This document shows positions 15,994 to 25,372 of a stretch of 58,836 nt of DNA, one piece after another (position 1 is the stretch's first letter; the number at the start of each line of letters is the position of its first letter). The notes beneath the pieces are model-generated. The model had not been told where the DNA came from. It ran no database searches and was given only the letters and a program-made list of their open reading frames with translations. The position numbers and the translations under genes are program-made. Source of the stretch: JBHJGU01 sp050331475. GTDB lineage: Bacteria > Pseudomonadota > Alphaproteobacteria > Caulobacterales > Maricaulaceae. The DNA is taken from positions 1-58,836 of the forward strand of contig JBHJGU010000140.1 of the NCBI GenBank assembly GCA_050331475.1. The letters run 5' to 3'.

Positions 15994-18161
15994 GGATCGG
16001 GCGGGGGCGGCGCCAGACGGGGCCGCCATAGCCGAGCGGGCGCGTCCGCCAAGCTGCGGACCCGCGGACCTTTAGGGGTCAGCCAGATTGCATGGACGCC
16101 CCGGGCGCGGACGCTCGTCGGATCCGCGATGAGCTTGGACGCACACGCGCGCGCCAGGCGCGGTGGCGGATCGGCCCGCGCGATCACCCAGTCCGCGCGG
16201 CGGCAATCGAGATCGAACCCGGAAGCGCGGGCGGTCACGGCGATCGTCCACCCCTTAAGGACGCCCACACAACCATGGAGGTCGCAGGTGAACGCCTCCT
16301 CGATCTGCAACGGGGGATGTTGAAATAGCCCCGCGCGTTCACTGAGAACCTCGGCCGGGTAAGCCCGCGCGGTCATCCCGGCGATGACGAGACGATCCTC
16401 CGCAAAGGCGGCGAAACGCCCGTCCTCGCCGAGCCAAAGGTCTGGCGGCGGGGCCCGGCCCCAGAGCGCCAGGGCCAGGGCGAACGGTGCGAGACTGAGC
16501 GCCCGTGCGCGACCGGCTAAAGAGAGGCCCAGAAGAACCCCGGCGCCGAGCAGCGCCAGGACCACGGACGGCGCGGCGGGCGCACCCATATGGGCGCCGG
16601 GGGCGGCTTCGGCGATGCGCGCGACAATCGTCAACCATTGCAACGCCGAGCCTGCGACCCAAAGCGCGGCCCCGTCCAAGCCCACCACGCTTAACGGCGC
16701 GGCCGCGGCCAAGGCCGGCGCGGCGATCACGGTGAACACCGGCATCGCGAATAAATTGGCTAAGAACCCCCAAGGCGCGAGGCGATGAAAGTGGTAAGCG
16801 CCGAAAGGCGCGGTCGCACATCCCGCAATCAGCGAGGTTGCGGAAAGGGCTGCGAAAAAGCCCCAGACCTTGGTAAGCCATCCGGCGCGCGGCGGTCTTG
16901 GCCGGGCCGCTTGGCGGCGTTTCCAGGCGTCAAATCCGGCCACCAAACCACCAGCGGCGGCAAAGGACATATGAAATCCCGGCTCGATCACACTGAGCGG
17001 CCGCAAGACGAGCACGACAATCGTGGCTAGCGCCAAGACCCGCAGCGATAACGCCGTGCGCCCGCAGAGCAACGCGAAAAACGCACACCCCGCCATGACG
17101 AATGCGCGCTGGGTCGGTGTGCCGCCCCCTGAAATCACGAGATACGCCAAAGCCGCGCCCAATGCGATCAAAGCAGCGGGCCGTCGGGCGTCCCATCGAC
17201 GCGACACTGCGGGAATGGCGGCAAACAGGAAGGACGCCACGGCGAACACGCCCCCCGCCGCAAGCCCCATATGCAATCCGGAAATGGCGAGCACATGGGC
17301 GAGGCCGGCCGCGCGCAGCGCTTCGGCGAGATCCGTGTCCACCCCGCTGCGATCGCCGAACGCCAAAGCCGCCAGCAGACCCGCTTGGTCGGGCGGCGCC
17401 CGTGCGCGCAGCGCCTCAATCGCCCGCCCCCGCCAGGCCGCCAACCGCCAGAGCCAGTCTCCCGGGTCGGGTTCGATGGGGAGCGCTTCGAACCGGCCCA
17501 GACCGAAACCGCTTGCGCCGGTGCGATCGAACCACGCACGCAACGCGGGATTATATGCGCCGGGCGCCAGCGGACCGGTCGGCGGATTAAGAACCGCGCG
17601 GATGCGTAAGGCTTGACCCAGTCGCGGCGCGGGCCCTGGCGCGGTAACGCGGACCCGGAACGGCGTTTCGTCTCGCTCAAGGCCTTCGATTGCAAGCACG
17701 CGCAAGCTGACCCGCACGCGCCCCCGCTCTGCGGCGTCGACCCGTTCCGCCCATCCGCTCACGATCAGCGCTTGATCGCGGCCGGTCAGACGCGGGGTCT
17801 CCGAATGCTCCGCGACCGCGCCCGACCAAGCGAAAAACCCCAAGCTGACCGCCGCGCCGAGGCCGAGGCCGCGTCGCCAACCCCACCCCTGCCAAGCCAG
17901 GACACCAAGGGCGAGGCTCCCAACCGCGGCGATGACGCAAACCGCCAGGCCCGGCTCCCAAGGGACTGAAAAGTACGCCGCGCACCCGGCTATAGCGGCC
18001 GCCGCCAAACCTAGCGCCGGGGCTTGGTCGTCGAGCGCCACCCGCCACCAGGCCAATTGGAGCGTCAGCCGCGCCGAGCGTCTGTGTTCGCAGGCGCCAT
18101 AGGGTGTTCGCTGTGTGGATGGCGTGCTAAGCCTATCGCCGTGATCGGGTTGGCCGATCAT
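15987..18161 (-). CDS. comEC: ComEC/Rec2 family DNA-uptake channel protein
   Basis: A 724-residue polytopic inner-membrane protein of the ComEC/Rec2 family, which passes single-stranded DNA across the membrane in competent cells. Seen: an N-terminal DUF4131-like part with hydrophobic helices and an OB-like segment, then the competence domain with HVLAISGLHMGLAAGGVFA, RRPAALIALGAALAYLVISGGGTPTQRAFVM and many further transmembrane segments. The C-terminal region is short and lacks the full metallo-beta-lactamase domain seen in many Gram-positive ComEC proteins. The frame is open to 18356, but starts beyond 18161 would overlap gltX. Divergent from gltX by only 34 bp. Competence in this organism is not shown by this gene alone. 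Confidence 0.85.
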   Translation of the reverse strand: MIGQPDHGDRLSTPSTQRTPYGACEHRRSARLTLQLAWWRVALDDQAPALGLAAAAIAGCAAYFSVPWEPGLAVCVIAAVGSLALGVLAWQGWGWRRGLGLGAAVSLGFFAWSGAVAEHSETPRLTGRDQALIVSGWAERVDAAERGRVRVSLRVLAIEGLERDETPFRVRVTAPGPAPRLGQALRIRAVLNPPTGPLAPGAYNPALRAWFDRTGASGFGLGRFEALPIEPDPGDWLWRLAAWRGRAIEALRARAPPDQAGLLAALAFGDRSGVDTDLAEALRAAGLAHVLAISGLHMGLAAGGVFAVASFLFAAIPAVSRRWDARRPAALIALGAALAYLVISGGGTPTQRAFVMAGCAFFALLCGRTALSLRVLALATIVVLVLRPLSVIEPGFHMSFAAAGGLVAGFDAWKRRQAARPRPPRAGWLTKVWGFFAALSATSLIAGCATAPFGAYHFHRLAPWGFLANLFAMPVFTVIAAPALAAAAPLSVVGLDGAALWVAGSALQWLTIVARIAEAAPGAHMGAPAAPSVVLALLGAGVLLGLSLAGRARALSLAPFALALALWGRAPPPDLWLGEDGRFAAFAEDRLVIAGMTARAYPAEVLSERAGLFQHPPLQIEEAFTCDLHGCVGVLKGWTIAVTARASGFDLDCRRADWVIARADPPPRLARACASKLIADPTSVRARGVHAIWLTPKGPRVRSLADAPARLWRPRLAPPPPDPY

Positions 18162-18195
18162 TCCGATCCGGCTTAGCGTGAACGACGGTTTGTTC

Positions 18196-19614
18196 ATGGC
18201 AGCATCGCCCCGCGTAACCACTCGCTTCGCCCCCTCCCCGACGGGGTTTCTCCATATCGGGGGCGCACGCACCGCGTTATTCAACTGGTTATATGCGCGC
18301 AACCAAGGCGGTCGGTTCCTCTTGCGCATAGAAGACACCGACAAAGCCCGCTCCACCCAAGACGCGGTGGACGCGATTCTTGACGGGCTGAACTGGCTCG
18401 AACTGCCCGGCGACGAGCCTGCGATCTACCAAAGCGCGCGCGCGGAGCGCCACGCTGAGGTCGCCCAGGAGCTGATCGCCAAAGGCGCGGCCTATCGCTG
18501 TTATATGACAGAAGCGGAAACCGACGCCGAACGGGAGGCGGCCAAGGCGGAGGGTCGCGCGCTCCGCTCACCTTGGCGCGACCAACCGGCCTCGTCCGCC
18601 TCTGATGGCCCCTTTGTGGTGCGGCTCAAAGCGCCAAATGGCAGCGACACGATCGTTGAGGATCGGGTCCAAGGTTCGGTTCGGTTCGCCAATACCGATC
18701 TGGACGATTTGGTGCTGTTACGCGCCGACGGCACGCCGACCTATATGCTCGCCGTCGTTGTGGACGACCACGATATGGCGGTGAGCCATGTCATCCGCGG
18801 CGACGATCATTTGGTTAACGCGGCGCGCCAAAGCTTGATTTTCCAAAGCATGGACTGGCCAGTTCCGGTCTTCGCGCACATTCCGCTCATCCACGGACCT
18901 GACGGAAAAAAGCTCTCCAAGCGTCATGGCGCTTTAGGTGTGGAGGCCTATCGCGAGATGGGCTATCTGCCCGAAGCGTTGCGCAATTACCTGCTGCGCC
19001 TGGGCTGGGCGAGCGGGGATCGGGAATTGCTAAGCACCGAAGACGCGATCCGATTGTTCGATCTGGGCGGCGTCAATAAATCGCCCGCGCGGCTAGATTT
19101 CGACAAGCTCAACGCTGTGAACGCGCACTATATCCGCGGAGCGGCGGATGATCGGTTAGCCGAGTTAGCGCTCGCGCAGATCGCTCAAACCGGTCTGACC
19201 CTAGATCCGGTTCGTGAAGCCCGCGCCCGCGCTGGCGTCGGCGCGCTCAAGGATCGCGCCAAGACCATCCCAGACCTTGTCGACCAGTGCGGCTTTTTGC
19301 TCGCCCAGCGCCCATTGGAGATGTCCGGCAAGGTGAAAAAACCGCTGACCGCGGAGGCGCTCGACCGGCTTGCGCGTTTAGCGGCGCGCTTAGAAACCCT
19401 TGAGCCCTGGTCCGCCGAGACGGTTCAATCCGCGCTTGATCAGTTTGCTGAGGCCGAGGGCGTGGGGTTTGGAAAGATCGGCCCGCCCGTGCGCGCGGCG
19501 GTCACAGCGGGCCGGCCCGCGCCGGACCTTGCAGTGACCCTCGCGCTGTTAGGGCGCCAGGAAACGTTAGGACGGATCAACGACCAAGTCGCCACTCGCG
19601 GCGACACCGCTTAA
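18196..19614 (+). CDS. gltX: Glutamate--tRNA ligase
   Basis: Charges tRNA-Glu; where a genome has no GlnRS, such enzymes may also misacylate tRNA-Gln for the amidotransferase route. The 472-residue class I synthetase has the HIGH-type RFAPSPTGFLHIGGARTALFNW sequence, RIEDTDKARST, THxIRGDDH-like VSHVIRGDDHLVNAARQ, and the KMSKS-type KKLSKRHGALG. A GTG at 18178 in the same frame would add six residues; the ATG is preferred because a GACGG sequence lies seven bases upstream. gltA follows after 41 bp. Confidence 0.96.
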   Translation: MAASPRVTTRFAPSPTGFLHIGGARTALFNWLYARNQGGRFLLRIEDTDKARSTQDAVDAILDGLNWLELPGDEPAIYQSARAERHAEVAQELIAKGAAYRCYMTEAETDAEREAAKAEGRALRSPWRDQPASSASDGPFVVRLKAPNGSDTIVEDRVQGSVRFANTDLDDLVLLRADGTPTYMLAVVVDDHDMAVSHVIRGDDHLVNAARQSLIFQSMDWPVPVFAHIPLIHGPDGKKLSKRHGALGVEAYREMGYLPEALRNYLLRLGWASGDRELLSTEDAIRLFDLGGVNKSPARLDFDKLNAVNAHYIRGAADDRLAELALAQIAQTGLTLDPVREARARAGVGALKDRAKTIPDLVDQCGFLLAQRPLEMSGKVKKPLTAEALDRLARLAARLETLEPWSAETVQSALDQFAEAEGVGFGKIGPPVRAAVTAGRPAPDLAVTLALLGRQETLGRINDQVATRGDTA

Positions 19615-19655
19615 TCCTTTGTCGCCCTTTGGGGCTTTTTCACGAGGCACGCGTT

Positions 19656-20963
19656 ATGAAGAACACCGCTGAACCGACCGGCCAAGCTCGCTTGAGCCTG
19701 CCCAACGGCAAAACCGCGGAAATGCCGGTTTTACGCGGGGAACTTGGCCAAGACGTCGTCGACATTCGCACCCTCGCCAAACAGTCCGGCGTGTTCACCT
19801 ACGATCCGGGCTTTACCTCGACGGCGAGTTGCGAGTCGAAGATCACCTTTATCGACGGCGATGAGGGCGTGCTGCTCTATCGCGGCTATCCGATCGATCA
19901 ATTAGCGGAACAATCCAGCTTTATTGAAGTCTGCTACTTGCTGCTGCATGGCGATCTGCCCAATGCGAGCCAGCTGGAGGCGTTTAGCCGCGCCATCACC
20001 TATCACACTATGCTGCACACCCAATTTGACCGGTTTTTCGAGGGCTTCCGCCGGGACGCTCACCCGATGGCGGTCATGGTGGGCACGGTTGGCGCTTTGT
20101 CAGCGTTTTACCACGACTCCACAGACATCAATGACCCCTACCAGCGCATGGTGGCCTCCCACCGCATGATTGCGAAAATGCCGACGATCGCGGCGCGGGC
20201 CTTCAAATATTCCTTGGGCCAACCCTTTGTCAGCCCGCTCAATGCGTTGTCGTATTCGGAAAATTTCCTACGCATGTGCTTTGCAGTCCCGGCCGAAGAC
20301 TATGTCTCGAACAAGACTTTGGCGCGTGCGATGGACCGTATTTTTATCCTGCACGCGGACCATGAGCAGAACGCCTCTACTTCGACGGTGCGCCTTGCGG
20401 GCTCGTCCGGCGCCAATCCGTTCGGCTGTATCGCCGCCGGCGTGGCGTGTCTGTGGGGACCCGCCCATGGCGGCGCCAATGAAGCTGCGCTGAACATGCT
20501 CGCCGAAATCGGCTCCGTTGATCGGATCCCCGAATATGTCGCCCGCGCCAAGGACAAGAATGATCCGTTCCGGCTTATGGGCTTCGGCCACCGCGTTTAT
20601 AAGAATTACGATCCGCGCGCGAAGGTTATGCAGTCCACCAGCCACGAGGTGCTCGAAGAGGTTGGTCAAAAGGACGATCCGCTCTTGCAGGTCGCCATGG
20701 AGCTGGAAAAAATTGCGCTAGAAGACGAGTATTTCGTCGAAAAGAAACTTTATCCCAATATCGATTTTTATTCCGGCATCACCCTCAAAGCGATGGGTTT
20801 CCCCACGGAGATGTTCACGGTGCTGTTCGCACTCGCCCGCACAGTGGGTTGGATCGGCCAATGGACGGAGATGCTTGAGGACCCGGCCCAAAAAATCGGT
20901 CGCCCGCGGCAGATCTACACCGGCGCGCCCCAGCGCGATTACGTGCCCATGGCCCAGCGCTAA
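19656..20963 (+). CDS. gltA: Citrate synthase
   Basis: Condenses acetyl-CoA and oxaloacetate in the TCA cycle. The 435-residue protein is of the long, hexameric Gram-negative (type II) class: the N-terminal beta domain around FTYDPGFTSTASCESKITFIDG, YRGYPIDQLAEQSSF, then LHADHEQNASTSTVRLAGSSGANP (active-site His), GPAHGGANEAAL (second His) and FGHRVYKNYDPRA. Start chosen at MKNTAEPTGQ, which has ACGAGG upstream; an earlier in-frame start at 19629 falls just after the gltX stop and adds nine unconserved residues. Its stop overlaps the lpxB stop by 4 bp. Confidence 0.97.
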   Translation: MKNTAEPTGQARLSLPNGKTAEMPVLRGELGQDVVDIRTLAKQSGVFTYDPGFTSTASCESKITFIDGDEGVLLYRGYPIDQLAEQSSFIEVCYLLLHGDLPNASQLEAFSRAITYHTMLHTQFDRFFEGFRRDAHPMAVMVGTVGALSAFYHDSTDINDPYQRMVASHRMIAKMPTIAARAFKYSLGQPFVSPLNALSYSENFLRMCFAVPAEDYVSNKTLARAMDRIFILHADHEQNASTSTVRLAGSSGANPFGCIAAGVACLWGPAHGGANEAALNMLAEIGSVDRIPEYVARAKDKNDPFRLMGFGHRVYKNYDPRAKVMQSTSHEVLEEVGQKDDPLLQVAMELEKIALEDEYFVEKKLYPNIDFYSGITLKAMGFPTEMFTVLFALARTVGWIGQWTEMLEDPAQKIGRPRQIYTGAPQRDYVPMAQR

Positions 20964-22186
20964 GCGGGGTCGAACGGGCTGTGGCGGCGGGGCGAGGCTG
21001 CGAGTCTCGCCGACCAGGCCTCCCAAAACGCCAAAAGCGCTTGGGCGGCGCGCGCGCTGGCGTCAGTTTGACGGTCCTTTGGCCGGAGTTTGTCGAGCGC
21101 GGCGGTCTGCGCCGCGGGTTGCGCGGCGCAGGCGGCGGGGTCCGTCAGCCAAGATGTGAGCGGCCCCGCCATGAGGTCGGCGCGTGCCCGGGCTTGACCG
21201 TATTCCGGCACGATCTCCGCGTTCGTGGCGATATTCGCCAAGGTGAAATACCGGGCGCGAAAATATCCCAACCGTAACACGGCGTAAGTCGGCCAAGACA
21301 CTTTATAGGCCGACACGGTGGGCACGCCCGCGGCCAGCAATTCTGTGACAATGGTGCCTGAGCACGCCAAAGCGGCGGTTGAAACGGCGAAGGCGTCTGC
21401 CCGGTCCGCCTCGTTGATGATGCGCGCATCACGAAACGCCGCCTGAGCGCCCAGAAAAGCGCGGCCTTCGGTGGCCAGGGAATCAGCCAGAACTGCGAGC
21501 ACCACCAGATCTGGATGGTTGGCGATCAGGCGCTCTACGGTTTTCGCGAACACCGGCCCGATGCGGTTGAGTTCAGAGGATCGACTGCCCAGTAACACCA
21601 CCAGCACCGGCGCCGTGGCGCCAATTCTCCAGCGGGCGCGAAATTGATCACAGTGCGTTGGCGCCTGACCGTCAAGCATGGGGTGTCCGACGACATCCAC
21701 GCCGATATCAAACCCATCGAAAAACGGCGCATCCATAGGCCAAAGCGCCAAGAGGTGATCGAAAACTCCCGCCAGAGTTGCTGCACGATCCGCCCGCGTC
21801 GCCCAAATTTGGGGCGCGACATATTTCACCAACGCGCCTTGATAACCGCGCGCCCGCAAAGCCTGCGCTATTCGAACGCTCAAGCCGAAAGAATCAATGG
21901 CGACGACGACGTCAGGCTCGTTGGCCATCAAGCCGTCTGCGATCACTTCGATCGCCGCCTTGAGCCGTCGCGCCGCCGTCAGCGCCTCAAACAGACCCAG
22001 AACGCTTAAACTCCCCGGCGGCACGAACGCGCCTACGCCAAAGCGCTTGAGCTTATCCCCGCCCTGGCCGAAAAACTCGATCCCCCCAGGGCGCGCGGCT
22101 AAGAGCGCCGCCGCTAAGCCCGCGCCTAGGGCGTCGCCGGACGCTTCCCCCGCGATCAACCCAATGCGCAAGGGTCGGCGGTTCAT
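20960..22186 (-). CDS. lpxB: Lipid-A-disaccharide synthase
   Basis: Joins UDP-2,3-diacylglucosamine and lipid X to the tetraacyl disaccharide of lipid A on the cytoplasmic membrane. The 408-residue glycosyltransferase shows RIGLIAGEASGDALGAGL, FFGQGGDKLKRFG (Gly-rich), VVAIDSFGLSVRIAQALR, VKYVAPQIWATRADRAATL, PMDAPFFDGFDIGVDVVGHP and VVLLGSRSSELNRIGP (in place of the usual LPGSR loop). Last gene of the envelope block; overlaps lpxI by 4 bases (ATGA). Confidence 0.96.
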   Translation of the reverse strand: MNRRPLRIGLIAGEASGDALGAGLAAALLAARPGGIEFFGQGGDKLKRFGVGAFVPPGSLSVLGLFEALTAARRLKAAIEVIADGLMANEPDVVVAIDSFGLSVRIAQALRARGYQGALVKYVAPQIWATRADRAATLAGVFDHLLALWPMDAPFFDGFDIGVDVVGHPMLDGQAPTHCDQFRARWRIGATAPVLVVLLGSRSSELNRIGPVFAKTVERLIANHPDLVVLAVLADSLATEGRAFLGAQAAFRDARIINEADRADAFAVSTAALACSGTIVTELLAAGVPTVSAYKVSWPTYAVLRLGYFRARYFTLANIATNAEIVPEYGQARARADLMAGPLTSWLTDPAACAAQPAAQTAALDKLRPKDRQTDASARAAQALLAFWEAWSARLAASPRRHSPFDPA

Positions 22187-23036
22187 GGGCCGTCCGGTGC
22201 GAAGCCGAACAGAAAGACCGCGCGATCACGACACCGCTCGAGGGTTTGCGGACGATCGACGACCAGCGCGCCGCCCGTTTCCACCGCGACGCCCGCCAAG
22301 CCGGCTTGGTGGGCCAAGTCAATGGTCCGCGGACCAATGACCGGCAGGTCGACACGCCGGTCCTGGCGCGATTTGGGGCGTTTCACCAAAACCCCGCGTC
22401 GATCCCCCGGCGCGCCGCGCACGACTGGGCTTAGGCTGGGAATGCGTCCCAACATGGCGTCGGTACCCTCCTGGGCTTCGAGCGCCAACACCAGACCGTC
22501 CGCGACGATCGCGCCCTGCCCGGCGTCGATGGCGCCAATGGCGGCGGCCGCCGCGGACGCCACCGCCATGTCCCGGTGGTCCTGGTCGCGCAAGGGCGGC
22601 CCAGCCAGATGTCCCGACCCCACCGCCAAGCTGGGTTCGAGCCGTTGCACCCCCACAACCGCAAACCCTTCGGACCGGAAAACATCTAGATAGGCGTCCA
22701 GTAATGCGCTGTCGCCGCGCTGGGCGGCGTCGATAAATCGCGATTGATACTGCAGGCCAACAGCGTCGAGTTTGAGCGCCGAATAGTCGGGCCGATGAAC
22801 CGTTCCGACAAAAGCGACTTCGCGGACGCTGCGCTCGCGAAGGGCGTCTAAGCAGCGCCCCAAAGCGCCCAGTGCGACCACCGCGTCAGCCCGCGCGACC
22901 ACCTCGGTTTCCGCAAACGGCTCTAGCGCGATCACGGTGAGCGGGGCGCCGCTGCGCGCCCGTGCAGCGATGACCTGTCCAGGAAGCGCGCCCCCCCCGC
23001 GACCAGGGCTTGCTCGGACCGGGTCGCATCCGCCAC
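22183..23036 (-). pseudogene. lpxI: UDP-2,3-diacylglucosamine pyrophosphatase LpxI, frame broken at a G8 tract
   Basis: LpxI (DUF1009) releases lipid X from UDP-2,3-diacylglucosamine. As read, the frame from a GTG at 22935 gives only 250 residues starting IALEPFAETE, lacking the family's N-terminal glycine motif. The missing part exists upstream in another frame: a GTG at 23036 starts ADATRSEQALVAGG, and after a run of eight G on the minus strand (22991-22998) the downstream frame continues GALPGQVIAARARSGAPL. One extra G would give LVAGGGALPGQ, matching the family, and a normal 284-residue protein. As read, the first frame stops after 34 codons at a TGA overlapping the 22935 GTG. The C-terminal part keeps FVGTVHRPDYS, GQGAIVADGLVLALEAQEGTDAML and RVDLPVIGPRTID. 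Sequencing error or a true slippage site are both possible; as an essential lipid A step with otherwise intact sequence, an error is more likely. Confidence 0.85.
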
Positions 23037-23042
23037 GCCGGG

Positions 23043-23831
23043 TTAGTCCCCCGCGGGCCCCAAAACGCCGCGCGCCGAGGCGGCTTGGGCGAACGCGAGG
23101 ATCTCCTCCACCAGCGGCTTATCCCGATAAAGCCGGGCGGCGTCCTCCAACCGCTCTTTAAACGTGCCCTCGCGGGCGAACAACATGCGGTACGCCCCGC
23201 GCAGCTCCGCGATATCGTTGCGCGAGAAGCCGCGCCGCTTCAAACCAACCAGATTGAGTCCCGAGAGCACGCCACCGCGGGCCACCATGGCGAACGGGAT
23301 CACGTCTTGGACCGCCACCCCCATGCCCGCGACAAAGGCGTGCCGTCCGATCCGACAATGCTGGTGCACCGCGCTAAGACCGCCCAAAATCACGTGATCG
23401 CCGATCGTGACATGCCCGCCAATGGTGGCGTTATTGACGAAGGTCACATGATCACCAATCCGCGCATCGTGAGCGACATGCGCGCCGACCATCAAATGGC
23501 AATCCGCGCCAATCACTGTGACCCCGCGCCCGCCAGGGGTTCCCCGATGCACGGTCGCATGTTCACGGATCACCGCGCGGGGGCCGATCCTCAATTCCGT
23601 GCACTCATCATGATAGCGCACATCCTGGGGCGCGCCGCCAATGACCGCGAAGGGATGGATCACGGCGTCTTCGCCCACCACGCTAGGCCCCTCAATGCTC
23701 ACATGGGCGATCAGACGCGACCCCGCCCCGATGCGCACATCCGGCCCGATCACGCAAAACGGACCAATCTCCGTATCCGCGCCAATCTCGGCGGCAGGAT
23801 CAACGACGGCGCTGGGGTGGATCCGGCTCAC
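23043..23831 (-). CDS. lpxA: UDP-N-acetylglucosamine acyltransferase
   Basis: First enzyme of lipid A synthesis, adding a hydroxyacyl chain from ACP to UDP-GlcNAc. The 262-residue protein is a left-handed beta helix with many hexapeptide repeats (IGADTEIGPFCVIGPDVRIGAGSRL and onward, with I/V-G spacing of six). It has the ATVHRGTPGG segment, AHVAHDARIGDHVTFVNNA with the catalytic His, GLNLVGLKRRGF and a helical C-terminus. GTG start overlapping the fabZ stop (GTGA). The start of lpxI lies 6 bases downstream. Confidence 0.97.
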   Translation of the reverse strand: MSRIHPSAVVDPAAEIGADTEIGPFCVIGPDVRIGAGSRLIAHVSIEGPSVVGEDAVIHPFAVIGGAPQDVRYHDECTELRIGPRAVIREHATVHRGTPGGRGVTVIGADCHLMVGAHVAHDARIGDHVTFVNNATIGGHVTIGDHVILGGLSAVHQHCRIGRHAFVAGMGVAVQDVIPFAMVARGGVLSGLNLVGLKRRGFSRNDIAELRGAYRMLFAREGTFKERLEDAARLYRDKPLVEEILAFAQAASARGVLGPAGD

Positions 23832-24310
23832 CGGGCGTATTCCACCAATTTTGCCGCAAACGCCGCTTCGGCCGCTTTTGCTTCGCCAACAAAACCGACG
23901 CCTTCAAATTTATAGAGCCCGGACTTCGCCGCCACAATCGCCACCTCCAGTCTCAGTTGGTCGCCCGGCTCCACCGCCCGGCGGAATTTCGCCCGATCAA
24001 TGGAGGCGAAGAACACGGTTTGGCGCTCCACATCCAGCTCAAGCGAGGTTGACACCAAGATGGCGCCGGCCTGCGCCATGGCCTCGACAATCAAAACACC
24101 CGGCATGACCGGACGATTCGGGAAATGGCCTTCAAAAAACGGCTCGTTCGCCGACACGTTTTTAATCGCCGTAACGGCGGTCATTGGGGCCAGGGACAGC
24201 ACCCTGTCGATGAGCAGGAATGGATAACGGTGGGGGATCCGCGCCTTAATGTCGGCTAAGCCCATCGCGCCGTTGGAACCGGCCGGGTCGGCTTTGTCGT
24301 CCACGCCCAT
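23828..24310 (-). CDS. fabZ: 3-hydroxyacyl-ACP dehydratase FabZ
   Basis: Dehydrates 3-hydroxyacyl-ACP in fatty-acid elongation and competes with LpxA for the same substrate, which explains its place between lpxD and lpxA. The 160-residue hotdog-fold protein shows IPHRYPFLLIDRVL, NEPFFEGHFPNRPVMPGVLIVEAMAQAG (active-site His and Glu) and FRRAVEPGDQLRLE. The ATG at 24310 shares one base with the lpxD stop (TAATG). A later ATG at 24265 would remove 15 unconserved residues, and neither start has a clear Shine-Dalgarno sequence. Confidence 0.96.
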   Translation of the reverse strand: MGVDDKADPAGSNGAMGLADIKARIPHRYPFLLIDRVLSLAPMTAVTAIKNVSANEPFFEGHFPNRPVMPGVLIVEAMAQAGAILVSTSLELDVERQTVFFASIDRAKFRRAVEPGDQLRLEVAIVAAKSGLYKFEGVGFVGEAKAAEAAFAAKLVEYAR

Positions 24311-25350
24311 TAGGAGGTCTTACGGCCCGGAACGCGGCGCGCCAATGCCGCCAGCACCGCCAATTCGCGAAAATGTCGCGCTTTGGGGCGCGCCGGGGCG
24401 CCCATCCAGGTCTCTCCTGGCGGCACAGCCTTGACCACAACCGCCCGAGCGCCAACCTCAGCGCCCGCGCCAACTTCCGCATGATCAGCAAGCCCCGCGC
24501 CGCCGGCGAGGCGCGCGCCCGGGCCGATCCGGCAACTGCCCGAAACGCCCACAGCACCCGCGAGGATCGCGCCAGCGCCAATCTGGCTGTTGTGGCCGAC
24601 CTGACAAAGATTATCGATATGAACCCGCTCGCCGATTTCGGTGTCCCCGAACAGTCCCCGATCAATACAGGAATTGGCGCCAATGGTTGTGTCGTCCTGG
24701 ATCACGACGCGGCCCAAATGTTCCAACGCGACCTGCCCGGCGTCTGAAGCGGCAATATGGAAACCGTTTGCGCCGATCACAGCGCCGGGGCCGATAACGA
24801 CCCGATCCCCCAGCAGCGCGCAAGCCAAGCTGGCGTTCGCGCCGATGCGACACCCCCGCCCGATCGCGACCCCTGGCCCGACAATAGCGCCCGCGCCAAT
24901 CACGGTGTCCGCCCCGATTTCCGCGTCAGCGCCGATGACTGCGCCGGGCTCCAGGCGGACGCCGTCTTCCAACTGGGCGAGCGGGGACACAAAGGGACCG
25001 GCGCCCAGGGGGCGAGGTTGATGCAAGACGGTAATCGCGCGGGCGAACGCCGCTTTAGGCTGTGGCGCGCCGAGCACCGCACGCGCCGCGCTCGGAACTT
25101 CGTCCACGTCATCGGGGGCGCACAGGACAACGCCCTCCGGCGGCGGCCCGGACCCGAAGCGATTTCGATCCCCGTCCCAAAACGCGATGGCGCTAAAATC
25201 GCACGCTTCCAGCGGCGCCGCGGTTTGAATGGGATCGTCGCGCCCGACAGAAACGGCCGAGCGGAGGATTTTAGCGCCGATCAGTCCGGCCAATACCTTT
25301 AAACCACACGCGTCGTGCGAGGCATAAAACCGGGGGTCAGGCCGCCACAT
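24310..25350 (-). CDS. lpxD: UDP-3-O-(3-hydroxyacyl)glucosamine N-acyltransferase
   Basis: Third step of lipid A synthesis, N-acylating the glucosamine. The 346-residue protein has an N-terminal uridine-binding domain (FYASHDACGLKVLAGLIGA onward) and a long left-handed beta helix of hexapeptide repeats, including IGANSCIDRGLFGDTEIGERVHIDNLCQVGHNSQIGAG with the catalytic His and SGSCRIGPGARLAGGAG. It ends in a short helix. Length is normal. It follows the skp-like gene by 22 bp. Confidence 0.97.
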   Translation of the reverse strand: MWRPDPRFYASHDACGLKVLAGLIGAKILRSAVSVGRDDPIQTAAPLEACDFSAIAFWDGDRNRFGSGPPPEGVVLCAPDDVDEVPSAARAVLGAPQPKAAFARAITVLHQPRPLGAGPFVSPLAQLEDGVRLEPGAVIGADAEIGADTVIGAGAIVGPGVAIGRGCRIGANASLACALLGDRVVIGPGAVIGANGFHIAASDAGQVALEHLGRVVIQDDTTIGANSCIDRGLFGDTEIGERVHIDNLCQVGHNSQIGAGAILAGAVGVSGSCRIGPGARLAGGAGLADHAEVGAGAEVGARAVVVKAVPPGETWMGAPARPKARHFRELAVLAALARRVPGRKTS

Positions 25351-25372
25351 GCCGGTGCTAAGCCTGGCGCTG

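Noticed and set aside
19616..19641. Terminator after gltX (GCCC-TTTG-GGGC followed by T5)
   Set aside because: Stem of only 4 bp; too weak to call, although the T tract is notable.
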